Of a stretch of DNA of 64,000 nucleotides, positions 12,401-22,023 are shown one piece after another. Position 1 is the stretch's first letter. Each line of letters starts with the position of its first letter. This stretch comes from Tubulanus polymorphus (taxonomy: Eukaryota > Nemertea > Palaeonemertea > Tubulaniformes > Tubulanidae), in the NCBI RefSeq assembly GCF_964204645.1, contig NC_134032.1, forward strand, positions 4,926,916 through 4,990,915, in the 5' to 3' direction. The notes under the pieces were generated by a model that worked only from the letters and a program-made list of their open reading frames with translations, had not been told where the DNA came from and searched no databases. The translations under genes were made by a program, and so were the position numbers.

Positions 12401-14481
12401 ATTTAAGTGAATACCAGAAGAAAATAAAACCGAAAGATCATGTTTTTACAGAAAAATTAATACTTACTCAAAATAATAAATATAATTATATTGTTCATTA
12501 TAGAATGTTAAAATTTTATCTAAAACAAGGAATGAAATTAAAGAAAGTACATAGATATATTGAATTTAATCAATCAAAGTGGTTAGAAAAATATATAGAT
12601 TTCAATACTCAACAGAGAACCATATCAAAAACTGATTTCGAAAAAGATTTTTTCAAATTGATGAACAATAGTTTTTATGGAAAAACATGTGAAAATATTA
12701 GAAATAGAAATGATATTGAATTAGTAAATGATTCTGAACGATTGAGACACCTACAATCAAGTCCTAGACATTTAGGAAATAAAAGATTTGAAGATTATTT
12801 AACGGCAGTAAAATTAAAAAGAACATCCATGAAATTTAATAAACCTATATTTATAGGTTCAACCGTTTTAGAAGTTTCAAAGCTATTGATGTATAATTTT
12901 TATTATAATGTTTTGCAACCACTTTTTGGGGAAAAACACATAGAAATTCTATACTTTGATTCTGTAACAGCTGACACCCCAATATTATTAAAATGTAATG
13001 ATAAAATATTGATAAGAAGAATTTCAGAAATAATTCCAAAACAAAATGAATGTTATATTTCATATGGTGAAAAAGAATTAATACAAATAAATGGATTAAT
13101 GGATGTTTGGACAAGAAATGGATGGAAAAAATTAAATAATATTATTAGACATAAAACAAATAAGAAAATCTATAGAGTTAGAACTAAATTAGGATTTGTA
13201 GATGTTACAGAAGATCATAGTTTAATTAAACAAAATGGTGATGAAATAAAACCAACTGATATAAAAACTGGAGATGAATTATGACATAAAAGATTTTACC
13301 CAAGAATGAATCATATGTCATTTGATGAAATAATTGATAATATTTATAATATAGAACCCGAAACATTGGAAGAAAAAGAATATTTTATCAAAGGATTTTT
13401 CATGGGTGATGGTTCAGCAGGTGTGTATAATTATGTTAGTGGAACTAAATATTGTTGGTATTTATGCAATCAAGACTTAAAATTATTAGAAAGAATTAAG
13501 AAATTCTGTGAAGAAGTTTATCCAAATAAAACATTCAAAATCATAGATGTTATGAAATCATCAGCAGTTTATAGAATACTTGTAAATAATCCTAAAGATT
13601 TTGCTATAGAATATAATAATGAATTCTATATTCATGCAATAGTGAAAAGTAATACTTCGACAAAAGAAAAGATAGTTCCAGATTATGTATTAAATGCAAA
13701 AAATAATTTAAGAAAATGGTTCTTCATTGGGTTCTATGCCGCAGATGGCACTAAAAAATTTACAAAGGATAAAAAGATAACCTTTGCACAGAAAGGAAAA
13801 GTTGCTATATCAGGATTGAATATATTATGTAATTCATTAGGCTTCAATATGAATATTGGGTTGATTAAATCTAAACCAAATTGTTTTAATTTAAGGCATG
13901 TAGAAAAAGATTTAACTGAAGAAGTTAAAGATTTATTTGAAATATATAACCCAACTGACTATGTTTATGATTTATCAACAGATGATGGAACATTCAATTC
14001 TGGGTTCCCATTAATCCAAAAAAATACTGACGCCTACATACTAAAAATCAAGACAAATGATATAACAAAAGACTTAAAAACATTGAAACATTATTTTGAT
14101 TTTAGCAATTACCCCAAAGATCATGAATTGTTTAGTAATGATAATAAAAAGATTCCTGGTAAGTTTAAAGATGAATTAGGAGGTGATGAAATGATTGAAT
14201 TTGTTGGGATAAGAAGTAAAATGTATAGTTATAGAACAAAAGATCATGAAGCTAAAAAGTTAAAAGGAATAACAAAACATGTGGTTGATAAACATATAGA
14301 ATTTCAAGATTATATAAAGTGTTTATATAAATCAATTGTAATGAAACACAAAATGAATTGTTTAAGATCAGAAGATCATGAGATGTACATTAATGAAGTT
14401 GAAAAAACTAGTTTAAATCCATTTGATGATAAAAGGCATATTTTAGATGATGGTATAAAAACATTACCTTATGGCCATTAA
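9418..14481 (+). CDS. polB: Protein-primed-type DNA polymerase B, intein-containing, two in-frame stops
   Basis: This is the replicative polymerase of the element. Two C2H2 zinc fingers open the protein (YYCQYCKKYIDTSHKTRHE, then IKCEVCNEFIVKRNYNRH). Exonuclease motifs follow: YGDFESLN (Exo I), FHNLSGYDTHLF (Exo II) and YLKSDVMILADIF (Exo III). The HNH-like VRDHDHLNSKYRGAAHEDCN block is typical of Polinton PolB. Polymerase motif A is LLYIDANNLYGWAM, motif B KLMNNSFYGKTCEN and motif C ILYFD...TD, the latter split by the intein at 12961-14025. One frame runs throughout but has TAA at 11692-11694 and TGA at 13282-13284, the latter inside the intein. The start is the ATG within the TIR. The gene ends overlapping the stop of the convergent zinc-finger gene. 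It is probably inactive now, though otherwise well preserved. Confidence 0.93.
12961..14025 (+). other. Intein with LAGLIDADG homing endonuclease in PolB motif C
   Basis: 355 codons interrupt PolB between YFD and TD of catalytic motif C. The element begins with Ser (SVTADTPILL, splicing block A) and has block B DVTEDHSLI at about 13201. It has LAGLIDADG-type motifs FIKGFFMGDGSA (about 13385) and WFFIGFYAADGT (about 13717), block F VYDLSTDDGTFNSG, and a last residue Asn (PLIQKN) followed by Thr as the +1 nucleophile. The penultimate residue is Lys, not the usual His. An in-frame TGA at 13282-13284 lies between block B and the endonuclease. Polinton C (51540-51570) has an uninterrupted YFDTDS at this site. 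A splicing element with all blocks present is near certain. Activity is doubtful because of the TGA. Confidence 0.93.
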
Positions 14482-15779
14482 AACATAAAATCAATATCAT
14501 CATACTCGAAATCACTATTAGCTTCTTCATTTTCATTTAATTGTTCAGGTTCTTCTTCCACTCCATTTTTCTCATTTAAATAAAGTTCTATCTTGTTCTA
14601 CATTTCATCTCGCTCTCTTTGTTTCTTTTTGTTTGTTAATTCATCAAATGGAATTATAGTATCTAGGTTTAAATAATTTACAATCTTATTTAAAAAGAAT
14701 TCATAATTTATTGAATCTTTTATTCTATTTTCCAAATGATACATTAATATTTGTTTAAATATTTTTTTAATATTTTCCATATCTTCTTCTGTTAATTTAG
14801 GTTTTTCATAATAATCGTTAAATAATAAATATAAATACATTTTCTTTTGTTTTGTGTTAAATGTTGGTGGAATAATTGTTTTTATAATATCTTTTTTAGT
14901 TATTTCACCATTTTCATTTTCTATTATTTTCATTTTTTCAAGCCATTGCATATATTCTGGTGTATGATCTTCTATAGAAAATATTTTAAAAATTTCATCA
15001 AGATAATTTAATTTTGGTTCTATGAGAAAATCTCTAGTTTTTTCTTCACCCCATAAATTCTTTTGCCATCCACATTCATTACAAAATAACACAGTACCTT
15101 CTTGTCTTAAGGTCGCATAACTACATTGTGGGCATTTTCGTTTATAATTTATTGGTAATAGATCTTCATTAAGCTCTTGGTATTTTCTTACGTTTTCTTT
15201 ATGTTTTATTGTTCTATTATGTAGATTTGAATTACTTGTTGTAATAATCAATTTACAATATTTACAATAATATGTTTTTCTTGTTAATTCATTATATTGT
15301 TTTTCTAACTTTTCAACTGTTTCTTCATTATCAGGTAACGTTTTCTCATATTTTATTTTTTCTAATAAATTATTTTTTCTTTCATTGAATTCAGTTTCAT
15401 ATTTATTAGAAATTTTATCTATATGTGCTTTACGAAATTGATGATTCTCCCAATCTTCTATATTTTCAGGACAAAATCTTATTCGACAATGCTCACATAA
15501 ATTATTCTTTACATTATTCTTGTCATAAAATAAAAAAGGTCTTTTCCAAATAACTTCGGGTTCAACTTCAGCAGAATTACTATCAATATTAGCCGTTGCG
15601 CCATTAATTCTACACTTCTCTGAATGTTTTTTAACATAATTTCTTGAGAATAATTTATTACATTTTGGACAGTTCATTTTAGGGGGTTTATAATTTTCAT
15701 TATGTTTTTTCATATGTCGAGCCTTATTACTTTTTCTTAGAAGTTCACCACAAATTTCACATGCTATCTTCTCATCCAT
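14478..15779 (-). CDS. Zinc-finger/zinc-ribbon protein, possible VLTF3-like late transcription factor, one in-frame TAG
   Basis: The N-terminus has C2H2-like fingers (IACEICGELLRKSNKARHMKKH and a second CPKC...H...C unit), then more C/H pairs (CEHCRIRFC, YYCKYCKLII). Around residues 215-245 is a zinc ribbon, CPQCSY...FCNECGW. The C-terminal third has PKLTEEDMENIKKIFKQIL and NYEFFLNKIVNYLNLDTIIPF, which recalls the helical part of NCLDV/poxvirus VLTF3 proteins. A TAG at 14598-14600 ends the first open frame at 393 codons. The same frame continues for 40 codons as an acidic tail to a TAA at 14478-14480, overlapping the PolB stop. The start context is a T-run then AATATATG. The VLTF3 link is a fold-level guess; a generic DNA-binding regulator is the alternative. 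Confidence 0.7.
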
Positions 15780-16434
15780 ATATTAAGGAAAAATTTTATT
15801 AAAATTAATTTTTAGTGATAAGCGGTAATTTTTTTATGTTATAAATAATGGTAGAATTAAACGAATACAGAATATTTGTTGATTCTAGAAGACTTACAAA
15901 TTATAAATCACATAATTTAATAGTTCAATTAGATAGAGAATTTAAAAATTGTGTTGATTTGAAATTGATAAATATAAGTCTATGTAATTCTTTTTATAAT
16001 ATATCGGATAAAACTATTGAACATAGATTGTTTATGATTTTTGATAGAAATGCCGATAAATGGTATCATATATTTATAAGACCAGGATTATATAATTTAG
16101 AAACATTAGCGCAAGAAATTAATAGAAGAGCTAGGGCAAAAATAGGCGCTGCTGCTGGATTTGTAATTAAATTTTTAAAAAGTGATATCAATAATAAAGT
16201 GAGAATAAAGTTAGATAAAGGTGAACAATATAAATTTTTAGTTAAAAAACCTATGGCTAAACTGTTAGGAATTAATCTAGATAAACTTTATTCAAATGTT
16301 GACATTACACCAAACTTAATACCTTACACACATTTTTATATTTATTGCAATTTAATCGATCCTACAAAAACATTCGAAGCAACTAAAGATATAACTTGTA
16401 ATTCTGGTTTACTAAACATTTTACCATTGAAGAA
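15352..16434. repeat. 1083-bp tandem duplication, copy 1
   Basis: The sequence is repeated at a constant offset of 1083 bp with almost no differences seen (one noted: CCTATGG at 16252 versus CCAATGG at 17335). Copy 1 joins the intact zinc-finger gene to a truncated penton gene. Confidence 0.93.
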
Positions 16435-16471
16435 TTTATTTTTTCTAATAAATTATTTTTTCTTTCATTGA
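15848..16471 (+). pseudogene. Penton protein, truncated by duplication
   Basis: Identical to the intact penton at 16931 for about the first 195 codons (through LLNILPLKN), but cut at the duplication junction. The tail after that is antisense zinc-finger-gene sequence read in a chance frame (a run of F, L and N). The C-terminal third of the penton is therefore missing. It keeps the T-run and ATAAATAATG start region, so it may still be transcribed. Confidence 0.85.
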
Positions 16472-16862
16472 ATTCAGTTTCATATTTATTAGAAATTTTA
16501 TCTATATGTGCTTTACGAAATTGATGATTCTCCCAATCTTCTATATTTTCAGGACAAAATCTTATTCGACAATGCTCACATAAATTATTCTTTACATTAT
16601 TCTTGTCATAAAATAAAAAAGGTCTTTTCCAAATAACTTCGGGTTCAACTTCAGCAGAATTACTATCAATATTAGCCGTTGCGCCATTAATTCTACACTT
16701 CTCTGAATGTTTTTTAACATAATTTCTTGAGAATAATTTATTACATTTTGGACAGTTCATTTTAGGGGGTTTATAATTTTCATTATGTTTTTTCATATGT
16801 CGAGCCTTATTACTTTTTCTTAGAAGTTCACCACAAATTTCACATGCTATCTTCTCATCCAT
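16383..16862 (-). pseudogene. Zinc-finger protein gene, truncated by duplication
   Basis: Same N-terminal 140-odd residues as the gene at 14478-15779, with the two finger units intact. The duplication junction then cuts it and a chance tail of about 17 residues follows. It lacks the zinc ribbon and the possible VLTF3-like C-terminus. If expressed, it would be a fingers-only form. Confidence 0.85.
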
Positions 16863-17517
16863 ATATTAAGGAAAAATTTTATTAAAATTAATTTTTAGTG
16901 ATAAGCGGTAATTTTTTTATGTTATAAATAATGGTAGAATTAAACGAATACAGAATATTTGTTGATTCTAGAAGACTTACAAATTATAAATCACATAATT
17001 TAATAGTTCAATTAGATAGAGAATTTAAAAATTGTGTTGATTTGAAATTGATAAATATAAGTCTATGTAATTCTTTTTATAATATATCGGATAAAACTAT
17101 TGAACATAGATTGTTTATGATTTTTGATAGAAATGCCGATAAATGGTATCATATATTTATAAGACCAGGATTATATAATTTAGAAACATTAGCGCAAGAA
17201 ATTAATAGAAGAGCTAGGGCAAAAATAGGCGCTGCTGCTGGATTTGTAATTAAATTTTTAAAAAGTGATATCAATAATAAAGTGAGAATAAAGTTAGATA
17301 AAGGTGAACAATATAAATTTTTAGTTAAAAAACCAATGGCTAAACTGTTAGGAATTAATCTAGATAAACTTTATTCAAATGTTGACATTACACCAAACTT
17401 AATACCTTACACACATTTTTATATTTATTGCAATTTAATCGATCCTACAAAAACATTCGAAGCAACTAAAGATATAACTTGTAATTCTGGTTTACTAAAC
17501 ATTTTACCATTGAAGAA
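16435..17517. repeat. 1083-bp tandem duplication, copy 2
   Basis: Second copy. It joins a truncated zinc-finger gene to the intact penton gene. The junction with copy 1 shows at most a base or two of homology. Confidence 0.93.
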
Positions 17518-17689
17518 TGTTAAAGAATTTGGAACGCAAATAAATTATAATTTAACAGAATGTGATTTCAAACCATGCATTCCTCGTTTTAATAATTTTA
17601 GATTAGAAATTAGAAATCATAATGGATACTTAATTGATTTAAATAATTTCCCTGTAATTTATGAATTAGTTATAAGATGTAAAGAGTAA
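16931..17689 (+). CDS. Penton (minor capsid) protein
   Basis: The 252-residue protein begins MVELNEYRIFVDSRRLTNYK and has repeated LVQLDREF, LKLINISLCNSFYNI and PGLYNLETLAQEIN segments. This is the pattern of the single jelly-roll minor capsid (penton) protein of Polintons: an N-terminal 'D-S-R' strand, then beta strands and a short helix ('LA.EIN'). It would fill the five-fold vertices of the icosahedral capsid made by the double jelly-roll protein at 22043. The start follows AATTTTTTTATGTTATAAATA. A second copy with close similarity lies at 52476 in Polinton C. No damage is seen. Confidence 0.8.
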   Translation: MVELNEYRIFVDSRRLTNYKSHNLIVQLDREFKNCVDLKLINISLCNSFYNISDKTIEHRLFMIFDRNADKWYHIFIRPGLYNLETLAQEINRRARAKIGAAAGFVIKFLKSDINNKVRIKLDKGEQYKFLVKKPMAKLLGINLDKLYSNVDITPNLIPYTHFYIYCNLIDPTKTFEATKDITCNSGLLNILPLKNVKEFGTQINYNLTECDFKPCIPRFNNFRLEIRNHNGYLIDLNNFPVIYELVIRCKE

Positions 17690-17708
17690 TTTTTTCATTA
17701 TATAAATG
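17687..17708 (+). promoter_or_regulatory. T-run plus TATAAATG start element
   Basis: TAATTTTTTCATTATATAAATG ends on the start codon of the 17706 gene. It has a run of six T, an eight-base A/T spacer, then TATAAATG. This is the clearest small example of the pattern seen before most genes of Polinton A, and it resembles the poxvirus late promoter layout (T-rich core, short spacer, TAAATG). Confidence 0.6.
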
Positions 17709-18047
17709 AATATAACTGTTGGACCGAGTATATGTTTTGGGTTTGATTTTAAACATGGTAAAGAAATGAGAATTAAACTAAATGATGTAATTACTGATGT
17801 AAAAAGTAAATCATTTAACAATGCATCAATGATTGATAAAGAAAAGTATAATATAGAAAAAGTAATTGATTTAATTAAATCACCTTTAGAATATTATGAA
17901 TTAAATGAAGATGGAATTATTGATGATATCAAAAACATATTATCCAAAATATATGATAATCATAAAACTAGTAATGAAATAAATGTTGAATTAATCACAA
18001 ATAAGATAACTAAATATTTTGATGATAGTAATTTTTTTGATAAATGA
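17706..18047 (+). CDS. Polinton protein of unknown function (113 aa)
   Basis: Not recognised. The N-terminus (MNITVGPSICFGFDFKHGKE) is strongly conserved in the damaged copy in Polinton C (53249). The rest is Lys/Asp/Asn-rich and probably helical, ending DDSNFFDK. No membrane segment is predicted. Its stop TGA is immediately followed by the ATG of the next gene, so the two lie end to end. It sits between penton and membrane-protein genes, which suggests a virion or assembly role, but that is only position-based. Confidence 0.65.
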   Translation: MNITVGPSICFGFDFKHGKEMRIKLNDVITDVKSKSFNNASMIDKEKYNIEKVIDLIKSPLEYYELNEDGIIDDIKNILSKIYDNHKTSNEINVELITNKITKYFDDSNFFDK

Positions 18048-18269
18048 ATGAGTGATAATAAGTGGATAATAACTGGAATATATAATGGCGCATTACTATC
18101 AGTTGGAACTGTTGGTTATTCAATGGTATTAAAAAAAGTATTCAAAATGGGAAGTGTTAATGTCGATAGATTTGATATCAATGATATTTTGAAATTAACA
18201 TTAGCAGTTACTTTATCTAATTTAACTATTGATTATTTGGAAAAACAAAAATATATTCCTCCCATATAA
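18048..18269 (+). CDS. Small membrane protein (73 aa)
   Basis: The protein has an apolar stretch around residues 8-27 (IYNGALLSVGTVGYSMVL) and another around 45-60 (ILKLTLAVTLSNLTI), so two membrane passes are likely. It ends in KYIPPI. The copy in Polinton C (53606) differs at about one residue, far less than neighbouring genes. The function is unknown. It starts at the ATG directly after the preceding stop (AAATGAATG). Confidence 0.7.
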   Translation: MSDNKWIITGIYNGALLSVGTVGYSMVLKKVFKMGSVNVDRFDINDILKLTLAVTLSNLTIDYLEKQKYIPPI

Positions 18270-18273
18270 ATGT

Positions 18274-18296
18274 ATAATTTTTTTGCTAAATAAATG
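18274..18296 (+). promoter_or_regulatory. T-run plus AAATAAATG start element
   Basis: ATAATTTTTTTGCTAAATAAATG ending on the 18294 start codon. Seven T, six-base spacer, TAAATG. Confidence 0.55.
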
Positions 18297-18716
18297 GCTT
18301 CTGCAATTATAACTATTATAGGATCAGCAATTGTTAACGCTTTAGCATTTACTGGTGGTGGATATTTATTTAAACATATTGATAAAAATAGTTCATTAGG
18401 AGAACAAAGAAGACATAACTTAGCGTTAGAGAAATACAATAAAGCTGCAGAAGAATATAGAGAAAAGAGACAAAACTATATGGATTACATCAATAAAGAA
18501 TTATATGATCAGAAGATTTCACATAGAGATTTTCAAACAGTTGATGATGCAATGAGTTTATATAACGCAGTAACAAATAAAGAAAAATTACATCTATACA
18601 AACCCAAATTATCAGATTATTATACCCCAAGTAAAGAACAACAGAAATATGAAATAATTTGGATTTTAGGTGGAACAGTTATTGTTATATTTGTTGCTTA
18701 TAAATTTACTAATTAG
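18294..18716 (+). CDS. Polinton membrane protein with two terminal membrane segments (140 aa)
   Basis: An N-terminal apolar segment (residues 2-25, ending FTGGGYLF) is followed by a charged helical middle (KYNKAAEEYREKRQNYMDYI) and a C-terminal apolar segment (IIWILGGTVIVIFVAYKF). The pattern 'NALAFTGG.YLF' then a long helix is common in Polinton membrane proteins of invertebrates whose role is not established; an inner-membrane or vesicle role in the virion is possible. The homologue at 53852 shows the start: the Met of MASA is the conserved one. Confidence 0.7.
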   Translation: MASAIITIIGSAIVNALAFTGGGYLFKHIDKNSSLGEQRRHNLALEKYNKAAEEYREKRQNYMDYINKELYDQKISHRDFQTVDDAMSLYNAVTNKEKLHLYKPKLSDYYTPSKEQQKYEIIWILGGTVIVIFVAYKFTN

Positions 18717-18738
18717 TAATTTTTATTCTAAATAAATG
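18716..18738 (+). promoter_or_regulatory. T-run plus AAATAAATG start element
   Basis: GTAATTTTTATTCTAAATAAATG ending on the 18736 start codon. The run is shorter (five T). Confidence 0.5.
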
Positions 18739-19170
18739 GAAGATAAAGTTGATAGTATTGATATTATTCCTCATGATATAAATAAAACTAAATTAAAAAC
18801 ATATTTAGAAAAACAAATATTAGAATTTGAAAGTGACTTAAAGATAAAAAAGAAAAAATATCTAAAAAGTAAAATTATATATTATCTTATTATTAGTGGT
18901 TCGGTTACAATTAGTTCTGTAATAACATTTCTAGCAATATTCAGCCCATTAACACCTTTAGCTATATCAATTGGTGTGTTAGGATTAAGTTCAAGTGTTT
19001 TAACTGGTATAAGTTCAAAATTAAATATAAAAAGTAATAAAGAAAAAATAAAATCTAATATAAAAGAAATTAATAAATTAAAGAACACACTAGATTATAT
19101 AATAAGTTTAAATGGTCATATAACAGTTGAAGAACAAGATAAATTATTAAAAGAATTAATAAATTATTAA
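18736..19170 (+). CDS. Membrane protein with flanking coiled coils (144 aa)
   Basis: Not recognised by name. Residues 10-50 are charged and helical. Residues about 52-92 form two apolar segments (YYLIISGSVTISSVITFLAIF and LAISIGVLGLSSSVLTGI). A Lys/Asn-rich coiled-coil-like tail follows. The hairpin of two membrane helices between coiled coils is well conserved in the C copy (54295). It probably acts in membranes during assembly or entry, by position only. Confidence 0.65.
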   Translation: MEDKVDSIDIIPHDINKTKLKTYLEKQILEFESDLKIKKKKYLKSKIIYYLIISGSVTISSVITFLAIFSPLTPLAISIGVLGLSSSVLTGISSKLNIKSNKEKIKSNIKEINKLKNTLDYIISLNGHITVEEQDKLLKELINY

Positions 19171-19189
19171 TTTTTTAATTATATAAATG
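19168..19189 (+). promoter_or_regulatory. T-run plus TATAAATG start element
   Basis: TAATTTTTTAATTATATAAATG ending on the 19187 start codon, overlapping the previous stop. Confidence 0.55.
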
Positions 19190-20575
19190 GCAGATAGTTT
19201 TCCAAAAGCTTTCCAATATAATAAATCAATTAAATATAATATTCCAGCAATAGATTTTAATAAAGATATTACATATAGAAATGAAGTTTTAGATTCATTA
19301 AATAATTTAGAAATTTATGATACTGAAACTAATAATTTTAATGCAAAGATGGAAAATATATTTCATGTATATTTAATTAATTTTAAAAAATTGAAAGATG
19401 AAAAACAATGGTTATTAAAATCTAATATGAAGTATTGGCAGAACCAATTAAATTTTGCTGTTTATTGTGCAACAACAGGATGTGGAATTAGTTGGAATGA
19501 TCATTTGAATAATTCTAAATATAAACTAATTCAAAGTTTATTTAGATTTCATACATACTTTCAAATCAGAATAATATTAAATGAATTAGAGTGCGCTTTA
19601 CCAGGATCTAGATATTTTAAAGAATTAGATAATAATATTAATTTATCAAAGTTTTATAAAATTTGTAATGAATTTAATATAGATATAAATAATTCTGATT
19701 TTAGAACAAAAATTGGAACAATAAGATCACTTCCTTGCCCTAAAAAGATTGCAGAATATTGTGCACTTCCCATACCATCTAATAGTTTTTATAATATCTA
19801 TAATAATAAATTAGGTTATGGTAAAATAGAAACTAAGGATTTAGAAACATTAAATTTCAATAAATTACCGAAATTTTATGATAATTTAAAACAAGAAAAC
19901 AATAATGGTTGGGTTTATTTTATTTTAGAAAATAGTGAAGGTTTTACTAAATCAGGTATAGAAAGAATAAATCAATCTATTAGAACTTATTTGATTTGTA
20001 TTCTAGGATCACAAGTTGAAACAAGATCACCGATAATTGGAAATTTAAAAACATCATTTGATACACAAAAACAGTTTAAAGTTTTATTTGAAGATTCAAT
20101 TCATAATGATGAAAATAGATCGATTCCAGAAAACATTATAAGATATCAAAATTATTTAGATAAATCTCATGTAAGACTTAATTATTGTATAGGCCCTAAT
20201 CTATTAATTATTTCTAATGATTTAGTATTGAAGATGGGAAACATAATTGGTTATAATAATCTAATTAAAACTGCAACAATAAATAATTCATTTGGATTAA
20301 ATGATATAAATAAAAAGATTATTACTGCTCCAAAATTAATGGAAGGTGAAAAAAATAAAAAACATATTCAATCAACAGAAACTAAAACTAAGAATATTAA
20401 ATTAAATAATGATTCTAAAATAAAAGATTACAACACATCAGAAAATAAAAGAACTGATAAAATTCAACATGATATAATTAAACTAAATGATGATAATAAA
20501 TCCCATGAAAATACTAAATTAGCTATAACTTGTATAGGAATTGTAATCGGAGGAATATTATATTTTAAATTTTAA
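19187..20575 (+). CDS. Large Polinton protein of unknown function with C-terminal anchor (462 aa)
   Basis: The N-terminal half is conserved and has the signature LNFAVYCATTGCGISWNDHL followed by LFRFHTYFQIR and LNELECALPGSRYF. The same signature occurs widely in Polinton proteins, but I know of no assigned function. The middle includes INQSIRTYLICILGSQVETR. The last 20 residues (LAITCIGIVIGGILYF) are an apolar tail anchor. It lies between membrane-protein genes and upstream of the capsid gene. It could be a virion surface or membrane protein. The copy at 54746 in C is broken by a frameshift and a stop. Confidence 0.7.
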   Translation: MADSFPKAFQYNKSIKYNIPAIDFNKDITYRNEVLDSLNNLEIYDTETNNFNAKMENIFHVYLINFKKLKDEKQWLLKSNMKYWQNQLNFAVYCATTGCGISWNDHLNNSKYKLIQSLFRFHTYFQIRIILNELECALPGSRYFKELDNNINLSKFYKICNEFNIDINNSDFRTKIGTIRSLPCPKKIAEYCALPIPSNSFYNIYNNKLGYGKIETKDLETLNFNKLPKFYDNLKQENNNGWVYFILENSEGFTKSGIERINQSIRTYLICILGSQVETRSPIIGNLKTSFDTQKQFKVLFEDSIHNDENRSIPENIIRYQNYLDKSHVRLNYCIGPNLLIISNDLVLKMGNIIGYNNLIKTATINNSFGLNDINKKIITAPKLMEGEKNKKHIQSTETKTKNIKLNNDSKIKDYNTSENKRTDKIQHDIIKLNDDNKSHENTKLAITCIGIVIGGILYFKF

Positions 20576-20594
20576 TTTTTTTATTATATAAATG
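20573..20594 (+). promoter_or_regulatory. T-run plus TATAAATG start element
   Basis: TAATTTTTTTATTATATAAATG ending on the 20592 start codon. Seven T. Confidence 0.55.
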
Positions 20595-22022
20595 GAAGTA
20601 GAAGGTGTAGAAGATATTGGAATGGATCCTTTTGATGAACCTGGTATAAATGATGAACAACCACCTGATTTTGATGAAACAAGTTTTAATGATGGTAATG
20701 AAACAGCATATAATTCTAATTTAACTACACCTCAATATATTGATAAAACACGTTCAAAGATAAGTATTGAAAATGAAGTACCAGAAATAACAGAAAAAGA
20801 ATTAAAATATAATGAAATTATTTATGAATTTAAACCAATAATAGAAAAATCTGGATTCAATATAACAAATAAAGGTATGAATCATTTAGTAAAAAATTTA
20901 AAATTTTTAAATGGTGAATATTATTGGAAATTGAAAGGCGACTATTATTTTAAGATTTCAAATCTTAAAAGTGGTGATAAAATAATAACAAAATCAACTT
21001 TTAATTTATTAGAACAATCTAGAATTAAGAAAATCAAAAATGATGCTATAATTGATGTTACACAAGAAGAAAGATCTGATAATATAAAAGAATTTAAAAA
21101 AAGAAATGCTAAATTTTTTAAGATAATCAATAATAATTTAGAAACAGAAACAACTTCTGAACAGAATATAACTTCCAAAACTAGTTAACTTAAATCAAAT
21201 AAAGTTCAAACTGAAAAACTTTTACCAAATGGATTACTTGATGCAACAGATCAAGAATTAGAAGATTTAGATATATTTTCTGATAAAGCAATTAGAGAAA
21301 TTGAAAGTATAAGACTTGCATCTGATAAAATTGCGCATGATAAAAGTATAAGAGATTTTAAAATTAGAACTTTAGAAAAAGATAGAACTGATAAAAATAA
21401 AGAAATAGAACAACTAAAATTAGATAGAGATAATAAAGTTATTGAAGAAATTGAATTTAAAAGAAGAAATGCATATTTAGAAAAAGAAAAAGATGATTTA
21501 GAATATAACATAGAATTACAAAAAGAAGAAATTAAATTATTATTAAAATCATATGATTATAATATAAATAGATTAAAAGTTATTTTTAAAGATTTGTTGA
21601 TTAAACCAAATTCTGAAATATCATTAAAAGACAGAATAAAGTTATTATTTAAGTTAGAAGGAATAACAATTCTTTCAATTCTAACAGCTGTAACTATGGT
21701 ATTTACAACAATTGGTTTAGCTATTTCAAATTCATTAAAATCTACTCCTACTCCCACTCCCAATAAACCAGATAAACCTCCAAGCAATAATTCTATACAA
21801 GATAAAGTTAAGGATGGTTTAAAGAAATTAGCAAAATATTTATGGGAACTATCTAAAAAATCTGCTGCAGCTTTACCAGGAGTTATTGCTTCAATTGTTG
21901 GTTTTATATTGAAATCTGCAGGTAATATTCTTAACTTTGCTGCTGAACATATTATTTTATTTTTAATTACAGTTGTAAGTGCTATTATTTTTGGGTTAGT
22001 AAACATAATAAAAAATAAATAA
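20592..22022 (+). CDS. Acidic coiled-coil membrane protein, one in-frame TAA (476 codons)
   Basis: The N-terminus is acidic (EDIGMDPFDEPGINDEQPPDF), then comes a globular part. A long coiled coil (about residues 220-320, many E/K heptads) leads to apolar segments (ITILSILTAVTMVFTTIGLAI, then ALPGVIASIVGFILKSAGN and IILFLITVVSAIIFGLV), with a Pro/Thr-rich hinge (STPTPTPNKPDKP) between. The in-frame TAA at 21186-21188 replaces a Lys codon present in the C copy and leaves the same frame open on both sides. Layout suggests a virion protein with several C-terminal membrane passes; a fusion or membrane-penetration role is possible but unproven. Confidence 0.7.
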
Positions 22023-22023
22023 T

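Noticed and set aside
11692-13284. In-frame TAA and TGA in PolB as programmed read-through or an alternative code
   Set aside because: All three stop types appear at unrelated places (TAA, TGA, TAG) and the same element has a frameshift. Ordinary decay is simpler.
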